This document shows, piece after piece, positions 40,570 to 52,800 of a stretch of 64,000 bases of DNA. Where the stretch lies: NCBI RefSeq assembly GCF_003254395.2, contig NC_037645.1, positions 3,339,406 to 3,403,405 of the forward strand. Reading direction: 5' to 3'. The stretch comes from Apis mellifera. Its lineage: Eukaryota > Arthropoda > Insecta > Hymenoptera > Apidae. Position 1 is the first letter of the stretch. Every line of letters begins with the position of its first letter. Position numbers and translations under genes: made by a program. Below the pieces are notes generated by a model. That model saw only the letters and a list, made by a program, of their open reading frames with translations. It did no database searches and was not told the DNA's origin.

Positions 40570-42966
40570 AATGATGTAATCCCGAAATCATAAAAATGAG
40601 ATCGTACCTTTTGTATTTCTTGCGTTACAACAATCTTAACCGACGATCTTCTTCCAACCTCTAATACCCATTGTGAAACAACGAGATTACAACGTGATAT
40701 AACAATGTACATAAAGAAGCAAGTTCAAAAGAATTCATAAATTCGCGCCAATGCGACAATTGATAATCGCCCGTGTTATTACGCAACCGCCTTACTGCTT
40801 TTCCTCTCTCTCCGTCGATTTTTCTCAACGAAACTATCCTACTACGATCCTATTTAGATTCTTATTAATATCTGAAACAACGATTCGAACCGTTAATCGC
40901 GAAAACGCCTATTTTCCCATCCGACGAAGTGTTCAAATTTGATACTTTCGCGCACGCGCAGCAGGATATCTCGATGTGGCAACGATCTCTCGTCACGGTA
41001 CCGTACATCGTCATTACACGTCACTATGCGCGCGCAATCGACGAACAAAAGAGTGTGATTCCCGCGAAGAAAGAGAGAGAGAAGAAGACGAGATAAGAAA
41101 GAGAATCGTGCGAACACGTATGTATCATCGTGATGCAACAACGTGGTGTATTATGCATCGTTATTCTTTCGCGATGGTACACACGTTCGACAATGAAACT
41201 CAAGGTCGTTCCACTTTCCAAGCTTCCCAGGAACCGTCGTCCCTGGCGCGCCGTCGAGATTTTACTCGTCTCTCTCTCTCTCTCTCTCTCGGGAGAGAAT
41301 AAAATGATATAATTAAATATACATCCGAGGCATGTACCATTTCCCTTTAATGCCTGAGATAACTGTATAAGGAAAGGTATTACGGGTACGGGTTTACGGG
41401 TGAACGTGAAGTTTTACTTTGGACGGATCTTTTATAAGGATCGAGCGAGCCGCCTTTGCTCCTCCGTGCGTATTTGCCAGTGAGATTGCTTTTTAAGGCG
41501 TCACAGTTATATCGTTAAGGATGCGGAGTTGTTGCGATTAAAATAGGGGAGAGAGAGAGAGTTGTGCAAGCGCGGTTGGGGAGAAAATTTGACGAGAAAT
41601 CGTTCTTTGACTCCAACCTTTTATAACATAGAATTTTTAAAAAATAAGAAACAATTTCTTAAGTATCATTCTCCTTCCTTACAAATAATATATCAATAGG
41701 AGAAGAAACGAGATTACAGATCCTAAGAAACTGAGAACTAAACCAATTCAAATCTATACGATCTTTAATAATTCATCCGCAATAAACTCGCTATACCTGA
41801 AACTGTACAAAAATACAAGGATCCTACACGGGTCAACTTTCGAACGATTAAAAATGGCTCTTTGAATTCGCCGCCTCGCTGTCAAATTACGTCGATATAC
41901 CGGTAACCCGAGATATACACCGCGCGTGTACATAGCGACTTCACTTACCACGCCCGATTACGTTTCCAGAGGAAACTATTAAGGGCGGTTCGCTTCTGTC
42001 CGAGGCTGAACAGTTCAGCCCGAGCACAATAGGACCCCTATTGAATAAGCCCACGTCGTCCCCGGAGCGTGCATAGCCGTGTTAGAGGCTGGGGAGGAGG
42101 GCTCCGCTGCCAGTGTAGTGGAAGGCCTGTGTCTGTGTGGGCCTCTTACGCCGGGCCCCAGTCACGCCGGGCGTCAGTGACTTCGCGTCCGCCGGTTCGA
42201 TCGGTTCCTCCTCCCGCGAGGAAGTCGTCCCTGACTTGCCGCCCTCGTCGTCCAAACGTATCGTAACAAAGTTTTCCAACAATTCCAACAATCGGGAGAG
42301 AAGAAAGTAAAAGTGTCTTAAATTATATTATATAATCGAAAGAATTGAATTATAAGTTTGTATATACAATGCTTTCGGAAGATTTGAAAAGTGATCAATC
42401 GGTGTGAATCTAACTGGACGAGGAAAGAGTATATAAATCCTTTGAGAAGTTATTTTAAAGAAGAAGGGATCGTTTCTTTGGAAGGATGAGGGATCGAAGG
42501 ATCTGAGGAATCTCGAGGGAGAGCCACATATGGATCTCGGGTTGCAGCCTCCCGGTGGAGGAGTTGGACACGATAGTTTCAGACGATAGTGGAATCGATT
42601 TCGAAATGGGATGCCCGGCTCGCAACGTTATGATCGTCAGCTGTTCGGAAGAATGACTCGATCCTTGCCTCGACCGATCTATCGGAGTTGGGGAGGCCAA
42701 GGAGGAATGGAAGGATCTCGAAGAAAGTTTTCCAATTTTCCCAAGCGTGGAGACGATAATACGAGCCGCTGCCCGTTTTGCAACAACCGTACCGTGATCT
42801 CACTGCGCCCTGTTGCTTGCGGTAACAGTTAGTGTACAGTGAATGAATTCCTCGGTCGCGCTCGATGACTCGAATCGATCCGGCGGCTTTCAGGCTTGAT
42901 CGAGATCGATTCTGAAATCTTCCCTCCTCCCTCCTCCTCCTCCTCCTCCTCCTTTTCCCCTTCCAG
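40570..42966. other. Noncoding region upstream of the CABIT gene
   Basis: No protein gene recognised. It includes a CT repeat (41266-41290) and a purine run near 41550. It ends in a long CTC-rich pyrimidine tract (42920-42965) that serves as the polypyrimidine tract of a putative acceptor at 42966. Open frames at 42069-42291 and 42455-42832 occur on both strands and look like GC-driven noise. Confidence 0.5.
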
Positions 42967-43073
42967 ATCCCTTATCGCGGCGGAGGTCTATCTACCGAGG
43001 TGGAAACAGTGACGGTGACTTGAGCAATCGGACGTAACCTCGCGGTTATTACAGTGGGTGTCGAAGAATAAAA

Positions 43074-43178
43074 ATGTTGTCGAAAGTCGAAAGAATGATT
43101 GGAAGCGACGTTGTTCGGAAAAATTGTGAACAGACGTTAACGAGCATCTCGTCGATCGTGGATTGTTGTCGTCGTTGA
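43074..43178 (+). promoter_or_regulatory. Upstream open reading frame in CABIT leader
   Basis: ATG at 43074 opens a 34-codon frame ending in TGA. It is out of frame with the main start at 43300 and stops before it, so a scanning ribosome would have to reinitiate. The peptide resembles nothing known. Confidence 0.35.
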
Positions 43179-43290
43179 TTTGGAACGATGCGCAATAGAG
43201 AATTTCGGATTACGCGTGGAACGTTGGGCAGTTTTTGATATTTGTAGGGAAGGAAGATATCCGAAGGCGTTGCGAGTCGCGTTGTGATTG

Positions 43291-43296
43291 ATGTAA
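43291..43296 (+). promoter_or_regulatory. Minimal start-stop uORF (ATG TAA)
   Basis: ATGTAA lies three bases before the main ATG at 43300, in the same frame. A start codon followed at once by a stop is known from other eukaryotes to stall ribosomes and repress translation of the following frame. Here the role is inferred from position alone. Confidence 0.4.
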
Positions 43297-43299
43297 AAG

Positions 43300-43612
43300 A
43301 TGTCGTCGAACGGTGAATTTTCGACGATGTCGAGCGAGGAGGTGCCCTCGCTGCCGAAATCGTTGCCGAGCTCGAGGGAGGCGACGGCCGAGGGTAGTTC
43401 CGGGTCCAGCGGCGGGTACATGCCGCTGCGCGAGTTCCTGGACCGATTCTCGTTGCCGAGGGTGGTGAGGCTCGAGGGTACCGGCGGAAGGCCGGTGTTG
43501 CTCTACAAACAGCAACAGAGATCGCTCCGCGTTACGGCGACCCTGTTGATACATCGTTACAGGCACGATGTCAAAGTGGGGCCGGAAATAGTCATTCCAG
43601 AAGGTTATCCGG
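43300..43612 (+). CDS. CABIT-domain adaptor protein (Themis/GAREM family), coding exon 1 of 5
   Basis: This exon encodes residues 1-104 plus the first base of codon 105. The whole spliced protein (exons 43300-43612, 59410-59553, 61358-61659, 61991-62247, 62465-63215) is 588 residues with no frame break. After a Ser/Glu/Pro-rich leader, the CABIT domain (cysteine-containing all-beta, named from Themis) starts near residue 40 with YMPLREFLDRF and runs to about 335. Family members Themis and GAREM are cytoplasmic adaptors downstream of antigen-receptor or EGF-receptor tyrosine kinases. GAREM binds GRB2 and promotes MAPK signalling. I infer a similar adaptor role here. The ATG is chosen because stop codon TAA lies in frame six bases upstream and the following sequence is GC-rich and coding. 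The exon ends at CCGG followed by GTGAGT at 43613. Drosophila Serrano may be a relative; I am not certain, so no symbol is given. Confidence 0.85.
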
Positions 43613-43963
43613 GTGAGTTGTGCCACTTCTTTCTTTTTTCTAATCGAAACGTTAATTGAATATATATAATTGGATCATCAACAGTCGTTATTAATGCTTT
43701 ATGACAAATGACGAATGTATATATCTGATATACATTTCGAGAAAAATTATAAAATTCGATATTTCTATCTATATTGTTAATTATAAGTTCTTTAGATTTA
43801 TTCTTTAAATCGTAATCACGAAGAAACAAGAATAAATAATCCCTCGTTTCGATAATATCGGTGAACTTGGTACTTCAACTTCCTATTTAACCGCTCATCT
43901 TCCGCTCGAAGAATAAATCGAATCCCGCGAAACTTGTTCGGTGCGAAGTATAAATCTAAAAGG

Positions 43964-43990
43964 AAGAAAGAAAGAAAGAAAGAAAGAAAA
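43964..43990. repeat. (GAAA)n microsatellite
   Basis: Six or so GAAA units shortly after exon 1 of the CABIT gene, within intron 1. Confidence 0.85.
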
Positions 43991-44844
43991 GGGGAAAAAG
44001 GGAGAAGGATCGGTCATAATTGATAGTGAAGTATAATCGTTCGGCAACCGGCGGTTAGCTCTTAATGGCCCCTGTATCCGGTAGACATTTTCAGGAAAAC
44101 GTAAATTATGCCTGGCAAAGCAAACGGGAACGGTTGTGATAACCAGCTTAGATCACTGAAACTGGTTATGCACAATATGTGTATGTGACTCGTCGATAAT
44201 ATCGCAAAAGGGGTCGCCAAGTGTCTGTCCCTTCCTCCCCCTCCCTATCCTTCAAACTCGTCCCGATATTGGAGAAGCCTGACCTAACCTTCCACTCTCG
44301 AAAATCGTAAACTTATTCATTGTGGCAATAAGTGTGCAAAGGGAGGGAGGACTCGACCCTACTCTCAAAGATATCTACCGGAGGTAGAAGGTATTCCATA
44401 TTGGTTTTCTGACGTTCACCAAGAAAATTACGAGGCAATAAAGAAGGGTAACGCGAGCGTATTAAGCTTGAGCCGGGCGAGAATGGCGAGAGAGAAAGAG
44501 AGAGAGAGAGTTTTAAGATGGAAAGGGTGGTGGGTTGCGTCGGTAGGAACCACTGTCCTTGGAACGATCCTCTCGTATTCTTCGGAGGGGGGAAAAAATG
44601 ATCGATAGATGGACCGATAGTTCATTTTGTTCATTTTGTTCCCTCCTCGACCGTGAACGGAATAGCAACGATATTTATGTTGTTGGTACGAGTGTACGTA
44701 CAAGTTGGATATTGTAGAAAGATGTTGCAGAGATATAGTGACTATATATTTTGCATAGTATTTTTCAAGTTTCTTTTTGAATTATACCAATAACTATATA
44801 TATCGTTTGATAGATTTACATTTTAAAAATATAATATTGTTTTA

Positions 44845-45175
44845 TGACAACTGTGTTTCCGCTAGTTTCTTCACCGATCACTTGGCGCTAGTATCTAATT
44901 CTAGTGTAATTAAAACACTCTATGCTTGAATAAGATTAGATTTTTTCTTTTGTTTTGATTCAATGATGACTATTTTAAAAGAATTTTAATTCGAAAGGAA
45001 TACGATTAAAAACGAATATCGAACATTGGAAATGTAAAGATGCTAGGGTTCCCTAGATTTATATTTTTAAGATCTAGGTAGATTTTTAAATTCTTTTTTT
45101 TTAAATTTAACATTCTCTTAAGGTATTTATCAGATACTTTACAATACGTTAAAACAATTTAGTGTTTACAATTTT
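44845..45175. repeat. ~330-bp dispersed repeat, copy 1
   Basis: This copy starts TGACAACTGTGTTTCCGC and matches 46482-46806 along its whole length. It has a few indels (including a lost segment in copy 2 around TTTTGTTTTGATTCAATG) and scattered substitutions. Both copies contain the small palindrome CTAGGGTTCCCTAG. There is no open reading frame and no clear terminal repeat. Family unknown. Confidence 0.85.
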
Positions 45176-45297
45176 TGACTCGTTTAACGGGAGTCGAGGG
45201 GTCGAGGTAACTGTACATTTAAACGATTTCAATCTTATTCTAACCCCGATCGAAACCGATTATCCGTCCTCGGCCTCCTCTAATGAAAACGTCACGA

Positions 45298-45330
45298 GTG
45301 GGCATAGTGGTTAGCATACCTGCCTGTTAC
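45298..45330 (+). other. tRNA-like 5' half (tRNA-Asp-like), probable pseudogene or SINE head
   Basis: GGCATAGTGGTTAGCAT followed by CCTGCCTGTTAC closely resembles the D-arm/A-box and anticodon-loop start of tRNA-Asp-type genes. Downstream there is no matching 3' half of the anticodon stem, no B-box and no acceptor stem. It is therefore a fragment and not a working tRNA gene. It could be the head of a tRNA-derived SINE. Confidence 0.4.
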
Positions 45331-45420
45331 TCGATAGTTGCAACACACGACAGCGTTATTGAAGCGACGCCTAACGGATTAACCTGTCGATTACCGATCG
45401 TGACGAAAGGAGGTTGCGGC

Positions 45421-45439
45421 CACCACCACCACCACCACC
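45421..45439. repeat. (CAC)n microsatellite
   Basis: Six CAC units within intron 1 of the CABIT gene. Confidence 0.9.
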
Positions 45440-46481
45440 GTGCGATGACGCGTGGATAAGCGTGAAAAGAAAAAGGGGAGACAGAGAGAGAGAGAGAGAG
45501 AGAAAAGTGGTACCCCACCGCGAATTTTTACGATCGCCGCGTGCTTTGCAGAGACAGCGTTGATTCATCGCGGGGAAAATCGGTTACGTCGATTGCGACA
45601 CTTTTACTATTGGTGGCGATCCACGTAGGCGAAAACGATCCGTCAATGAATCACGCTGTTTCGTTTCAAATAATCGAGAGACCACGCTCGAGTATGCACT
45701 GACCTTTCCATCTCGGGCTACGCGTAGAAGGGGTTGTTAAAACGTTTTGAAATGTTTAAACGGGTGTTATGTAATTGGATGATCGTTTGAGGAAAATGTG
45801 GGATGCAACCGTGGAATCGAGTTCAATAAGATGGATTTGGGATGACGAGGATCATCGAGCGATTGAAAAGATGTGAAAAAGATTATAGAAAAATGAAATT
45901 TCAAAATGTAACAGAATACTTTAATATAAAGTCTCTTATTAGTTTTATGATAAGTAAGTAAATAACGAGAAAATAGATTTTTGAACTACTGATAAGGATA
46001 CATCAGCCTAAAAGTTTTATTGTCAGTTTATAATGGTATCGTATACAGTTGCGACGTCTCTTCGTAAAAGCAATGAAGACTTCCTTAATATCGCATACCA
46101 TCCTGAAAGAAAAAGGGAAAAAAATGTTACGTCATATTGTCTCGAGACCGTTTGCTCCTACACCGACATTGTAAATTATTTGAACGGGCGATCGTTATCG
46201 GTCGACAATAAGGATGATCATTCCGCGGAACCTGGAGCTCGTGACAAATTGGCCTGCTCCAATTTATCGTAGCAAATAGTGCAACGCACACGCCTAGCCG
46301 ACGGTTTACAACCCGCTCGTAAATATGCAGTTCGTGCCGGCCAAGCGCAGGTTATATCGAACAAGGCACTAACAGTAAATTGACTAAGGAAACATTATTT
46401 AACGCCTACGAATACTCTATAAGCGCGGCACAATTCACGATGAGCCTCGCGAACGAGATAAAAACTTGACCTGTGCCCACG

Positions 46482-46806
46482 TGACAACTGTGTTTCCGCT
46501 AGTTTCTTCACCGATCGCTTGACGCGGCGCTAATATCTAATTCTAGTGTAATTGGAACACTCTGTGCTCGAATAAGGTTAGGTTTTTCAATGACTTGATT
46601 TTAAAAGAATTTTAATTCGAAAGGAATACGATTAAAACGAATATCGAACATTGGAAATGTAAAGATGCTAGGGTTCCCTAGATTTATATTTTAAGATCTA
46701 GGTAGATTTTTAAATTCTTTTTTTTTTAATTTAACATTCTCTTAAAGTATTTATCAGATACTTTACAATACATTAAAACAATTTAGTAATTCTAAATTTA
46801 CAATTT
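46482..46806. repeat. ~325-bp dispersed repeat, copy 2
   Basis: Direct-orientation copy of 44845-45175, about 1.64 kb downstream. Much of the central block from AATTTTAATTCGAAAGGAA onward is nearly identical, so the duplication is fairly recent or the sequence is constrained. The upstream flank is CACG, unlike copy 1. Confidence 0.85.
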
Positions 46807-49800
46807 CTAAGAATGATTTCTTTATCATCATACATTTAAAATTCTACGTTGAAGATATATTGAAATTCGTCCCAATTCAACTTCTCTCTGATTGGCCAAA
46901 GAAATTGGCAAATCTCTTTAAACGATAGAATGTCAATGCACGAGCGGAGAGAGAGGCGCGTTTTACCTCGAGCCAGGTGGCTTCATTAGGTGAATCGATC
47001 CTCGCGTCACTCCAATCAGGCCAACCAAGGACTCTTTGTGATTCGCGTGTGCAACAAGAAATTCTCAGGTGCCCCGGCATCGAACAGGGGGCCCCCGGTT
47101 AACTGTTCCACCGGCAACTTTTCCTTCTGCGTCATCGTGGAATTTCAAACGGCACGATCGGTTCCGTTCCGAGCGGACACTTTCGTCACCCGGCTAATCC
47201 CATTTGTCCGACGCACGTGCATGAAATGCACGATCGGCCGCACGTTGTTGCGAGAAGCGGATTACCGACCGAGCAGATATATACACGGTGTTCGAATTAC
47301 GAATTTAAATGAAGAGTGAAAACGTGGATATTTTCATTTACGTGTGAAAAATATGTGGTGTTACATCGAAATAATTCTCTTGGCAAGTTAAACATTTGAA
47401 GATTGATAGTTTTTGAACGATAATATTAGAAATGATCGAAACTATTTTCAGTTATAATCTTCTGGATGATTGCTCTGAAATGAAAATTCTTGAGATGATT
47501 TGAGAAGAAGCCTAGATTTAGAATAAAGATGTACGTTTTAAAATGTTGAAATTTAATTATATTCGTTATCTCGACTCCTTAAATTCATTGGTTTCGTTTG
47601 GAACACCTTGTGTACAAGTGCTACTTGCTGTGGACGATTTCGAAAGCAAGTGAAACGATATAGTTATTTCTTTGGGAAGGAAGGTTGTTCGTTTTAATGA
47701 TTGTTATACTAAGGAACTGGATCGTACGATTATTCGAGCGTTGCAGCCGGAGTTTGTTTTAGAAAATGATGAAATATATAGGGTGCTAGAGGTGTAGAAA
47801 GTAGGGGAGAGTTGGATAAGATGGGATTACGACGGGATTACCGCTTCTAAAAACTATCATAGCATGTAATTTATAACGGGAGCAAATGTTTTCTATTACT
47901 TAATACGGAGATACGGTTTATTGGAAGAAATTGAAAGCGTGTACACGTAAGATTTTTTTTTTTCAAAGTTTTATATTTATATAAAATTATATAATTGGAT
48001 GAAAGTATAGCTTATTAATCATTTATTTATCCTTCGACAATGTAGAAATATTTAATTGGAAATTGAATTTTTGAAAAGAAAATATGACGATAATGATGAT
48101 GATTATGACAAAGCATAGATCGAGATAATATCATTGGATTAAAGTCTTGATATTAGATAAAAGATTAAATTTAAACAATTATAACTAATTATCCGGATAA
48201 TTGGCAGTTAACGATCGTACATGTGATTTATGCCATTTTATTTTATTACATAATTAAATATCAAATTATAAATTGTATGTACGTTAAACGTTATAAAAAT
48301 TGCATTGTTCAAATAATATTCATCTATTGTTTAACGATATGTTTGTAGGTAATAATTTCTTATGTATATATATATATACATTAATAACACACGAAAATAT
48401 CGTTAGAGCTTTTTTTTTATTTTTCAATTAATTTTATTGCCTCTACGAGATCTTTTGGAATCTTTTATTCTATTTTATCTTTTATTTACTGTTCCAATGA
48501 TTCTTAACGAAAAATGGAATTATCGTCAAAATTGGTAATTTCTCTTTCACAATTTAAAAATATTATTTTTTAATATCGATGATATGCTCTGATCTATCGA
48601 TTAAATTAAAAACAAGTTTGATTACAAGTTTCCAATAATTTTCTCTTTCTCTCTCTCTCTCTCTCTTCGTTAAGAAATAAGCCAACTAGAAAGATAAGTA
48701 AATGCAGCTGTACAAGTACAACGCTTAATATATTCATTATAATCGTTAAACATACAATTCAATGGCAAAAAAGGAAAAAAAAAATTAAATAATTAAGAGG
48801 AGAAATAATAGAAAGAAAAAACTACGTTCATTTAAACATTTATTTAGCCATTATTAATAATTATCTTTCCAAGCCTTTATTTTAGCTTCCAGTAATTTAA
48901 GAAAGAAGAAAAAAAGGAAAAAAAAAAGGAAAAAACGCTTAAAGGATGAATCATAAATTCTATTGCATTGGAATTTTTATCTAACACAAGGGAAATAACG
49001 GGAATCATTCATAAAAAACTAATGGCTGCTAATCAGGACTATGGTTGTGAAGAAAGTTTATTACTTTGCACGTCGTGTCATAAAACGGATGAGGATATGG
49101 TCACTATGAAAACCTGAAAAGTAGCTTTATGACTGTAAAACGAGATGACTTGTAAAATAATTAGTAGTCAATATAGTCGAATTTTTTTCCTTTTTATCAT
49201 TTTATATAAAAACTTACTTTGTGAAAATCACTTATGCTCGATTTAGAAGGAAGCAACAATCCTCGAATCATTTCAATTTTGAATCGTTGAATTTATTAAA
49301 TGAAATATCGGTGTCTTTTTCTTTCCTTATCACGTTATTACAAATCTTTTTGAAAAACAATATTTATAAAGAAAAGGCTATTTTCAAGCCTCTCTTCTTA
49401 TGGATATTTAATAAACAATTATAGAAAATTATTATTAATAAGTCAATAATATTCACTTTAAATAACTCCATAAACAAGCTTAACTAATAAATAAAAACTG
49501 AGCCTTAAATTAAGAAGATCCAGGATCCTGAAAGTGTCAACAAGAATTATACAATTAAATCTTCCAAACTCTACGAAATCTTATTGAATAAATTGTTACA
49601 AATTTTCCAAATCGATACAAGATTTCAGGATCACCCCTTCCTACGCCTCCATCCTCCCCCCCTATCCGTGGAATGTAAATTTCACGACAGGAGCGCGGTC
49701 GATGATTTTCGACGTAGCAAAAACCATCTCTCCCTTCGCAGGAGGATCCATCCATCCTCCTAACCTAACATAAAGCCATTCTTCGAGGTTAAAGAAAGAG

Positions 49801-52800
49801 AGAGAGAGAGAGGGAAAGCATTTGAGGGGAGTATCGTCGCGAGGGCACCGTAGAGGGAGGGGAAAAAAATGTAAGGATCCGAAGGTCTCCTGATGAGAGG
49901 GACGCAGGACGTCGACCTCGTCGGGCAAGAGAGCTGGAGGTTTACACGCCTAATAAATTACTGTAAACTGGAGCCCTGAGTCGTAGCCGAGGGTTTGCAC
50001 GAATAGTAGTTAAGTGAGCCGGTGATTTGTGCGATATCGTCCATCGTCCCTATCAGCCCCTGGAATCGGATGCACGGTTGAATCTTCCCCAGTAATTTTA
50101 TCCCGGTTGAAGGTTCAAGTTCCCTCGACTTCGTGGATTCCGTTTCCCCCTTACTACCGATTCAGAGACAGAGAGAGAGAGAGAGGCTACCAATAATTCC
50201 TAAAACCGAAAATAGATGCGTTCTCGCATCCTCTCCTTGACCGATATTTTTTCCTTTAACCTTCTTTTGGAAAAATTTGTGCATCGAATACTTGAAACTT
50301 GATACGTAAAATTTTTAAAATTAAAATTCGAAGACTAATGGAACGGAATATTACACGTTTGAAAGGGTGTAAAAAAATCCGGGAGGAGGGGTGGGCAGAA
50401 GAAATAATCCGCGACGAAAGCGAGAGCTACCTCCTCCCATAAATCATAGTAATCAGCTTACGACAGCGTGCAAAAACCGATGGGTGAATTTTTTCCAAGT
50501 TTTTCCTTACGGGCGCGTAAGTAACCAGAGGGACGAAATGAAGACATTGAGGGGGAGCAAAAAAGAGGTGCGTCGCGATCTCCGGGAGCCTCCTCGGGAG
50601 AGGGTGCATCAAACTCCTCGAGGATTGGTTGGCTGCTTATGAAATTGTAATTCGATCTTGGTTTGTACCCTCGAAAGATTTTAATTTCAACAGAAAAAGA
50701 GATGAAACGCAATCTTCGCATTTACAAGTCGGGGGGAAAAGAAGATGAATCTTTCGATATTTTTCGTAGATAAAATTTTTGAATCAATTCTGGAAGAAAG
50801 AAAATGTCTTAGTACCTGATCCAATATAATAAAATTGCAGATATTTACAGTGAAAAGAAAGACAAAGGACGTGAAATTTAGTTGAATTTTTTTCACTCGC
50901 GAACGAGGAAAGAAAAACTGAATTCAAGGATAATTTATTGGCTGCAATCCTTTCCTGATATCGCATAAATTTTACCGATAATCATCGGAAGATAGAGTAC
51001 TCGTTTGATCAAGATATTGAGGCAGATTATAGTTTCTAAGAAGTTTTTGTCGTGATCCTTTTATTATTATTAAAATTACTGTCAGATGACGATTTTTCTT
51101 CAAAAATTCATTTTTTTTCTTACTCATGACTTATTATAAAATTATACTTCAATATAATAATATGAAATCTCTAATGTTTTTGTGTTATATATTTAATTAA
51201 TATTTCTCGATAAAACACACGCCTAAATTTAAGAGAAATTACTCGAAGAAGAATTCGATTAAATGTTGGTACCGATAAAAAAGGAATCGAAGATAGAAAT
51301 CATAGTTTTTTTTTGCTCCATAATGAACCGTTTCACAGGTACGAAACGCGTGTCATTATAATTACAGAGTCATTTTGCGGAAATGGCAGGATCACGGGGT
51401 GGCAAAAAAATTCTTGGGTTTGGACCTTTGCCGATCTCGAAAGCAGGCTAAAGTGCGAAGGAAAGTTCTGTGACCACAAGTCACGCCAATTTAACATGTC
51501 TACTGCTGCGAGTACTACTGGCCTGCAAACTTCCACGCTCTACTGCTTTGTTCGGTTGGCTGCAAATCATGGCATAGTTCTAACAATGTCCAACAAACAC
51601 GATCGAGAATAAAAAAAAAAAGAAAAAAAAAAGGCGAGCACTGTTGTCGGCTGATTAGAAAATAAATTCTGCGTTAAGGATCTTATTGTTGGTGCGGAAA
51701 ATTTTAATTCAAGCATTTATCAAATACAAATTTTTATTATTTTCACTCGTGGAAAATTTACTTTGCTCGTTATAATGAATATTTAATATATCATTCTTCG
51801 TTTCTTTTTTTATATTAAAAATTTTTATGTTTAATTCGAAGATATGTTTCGTAGAAATATATCAATTCAATTTTTGTCCAAGAATGTTTACGGTTTCCGA
51901 GTAAAGAATTTCGAGGACCGCATGGCTTTTCTAAATCGCTTCAAAGAAATTTGGCCGGACACAAGCTAGACACCATTCTAAACGAAGCGAGGATGTTTCT
52001 TTTAGCGGACGTGCTCCCGCAAATAGCTGCTCTCCCTAAATTTCAAATAACGGTCATTATGTCGTATCCTCGTACGAATATCGTACGAAGCTAGAAAAAT
52101 GGACGACAATTACATTCTCTCCTGTCTGCGATTTGTCTGTCTGCGGTTAAAACTAATTCTCCTCCTAGACGATAAAATCTTGAGATTCGAACCAATGATT
52201 TCCAGGATCGATCCATCTAACAATATTACCGTGGAAAGAAAAATTAATATTAGATATTATCCGGCTTTGAAATTCGAAAAAGAAAACGGTAACGTGTTCT
52301 ATTCTAACCTCACTTTTTCGTGATAAGACGCGTTTTATTTTCGAAAGATTCGTTCCTGGAAATAAGAAAGAAATATATATCTCCGGTTGCTCATCGACTA
52401 TAACGTTATAACGAAACGTAAAAACGTTCCGTGCCTTGATTATCCTCTCCGAATCGAAATAATTATCACCGCCATACGCTTTACAATTATTCCACGAAAT
52501 TGCGCGCGAAAGCGTAATCCGAATAATTAAAAACCTATTCGACGCGCGAGTTAAATTTACTAACTTGTTTGCCCCACGTTTAGGCGCGCCACCTTTTCAT
52601 ATAATTATCCCCTAGCGTGCATTACTTTAAGTTTTATCGAGATTAATATACGCCAACTTGTGCCAAGTATAGTTACGACAAACTGCTGCTGGTGTGTTAT
52701 TAAGTTGCAATTGCAAAAAATTGATTACTATAATGACAGTAAAATTCAGTGTGTAATATATTAATTTTAATACAACCATCAATAACAATCATATTTTTTC

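Larger units (their letters stand above)
42967..43299 (+). other. 5' untranslated part of CABIT-gene coding exon 1
   Basis: A 40-base CTC/CT-rich tract followed by TTCCAG ends at 42966, a textbook 3' splice site, so the exon carrying the CABIT start codon probably begins at 42967. That implies an upstream noncoding first exon which I cannot place. If instead transcription starts here or a little upstream, the tract would be promoter sequence. The leader holds a 34-codon upstream frame (43074-43178) and an ATG-TAA pair at 43291-43296. Confidence 0.45.

Noticed and set aside
43137..43626. Minus-strand frames of 94 and 138 codons
   Set aside because: Shadows of CABIT coding exon 1 on the other strand.
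51313..51612. 99-codon plus-strand frame in CABIT intron 1
   Set aside because: Looked mildly protein-like but has no recognisable motif or splice context; kept out for lack of support.
52186..52200. B-box-like GGTTCGAATCT on the minus strand
   Set aside because: Flanking bases cannot form a T-stem and no A-box is in place, so not a tRNA gene.
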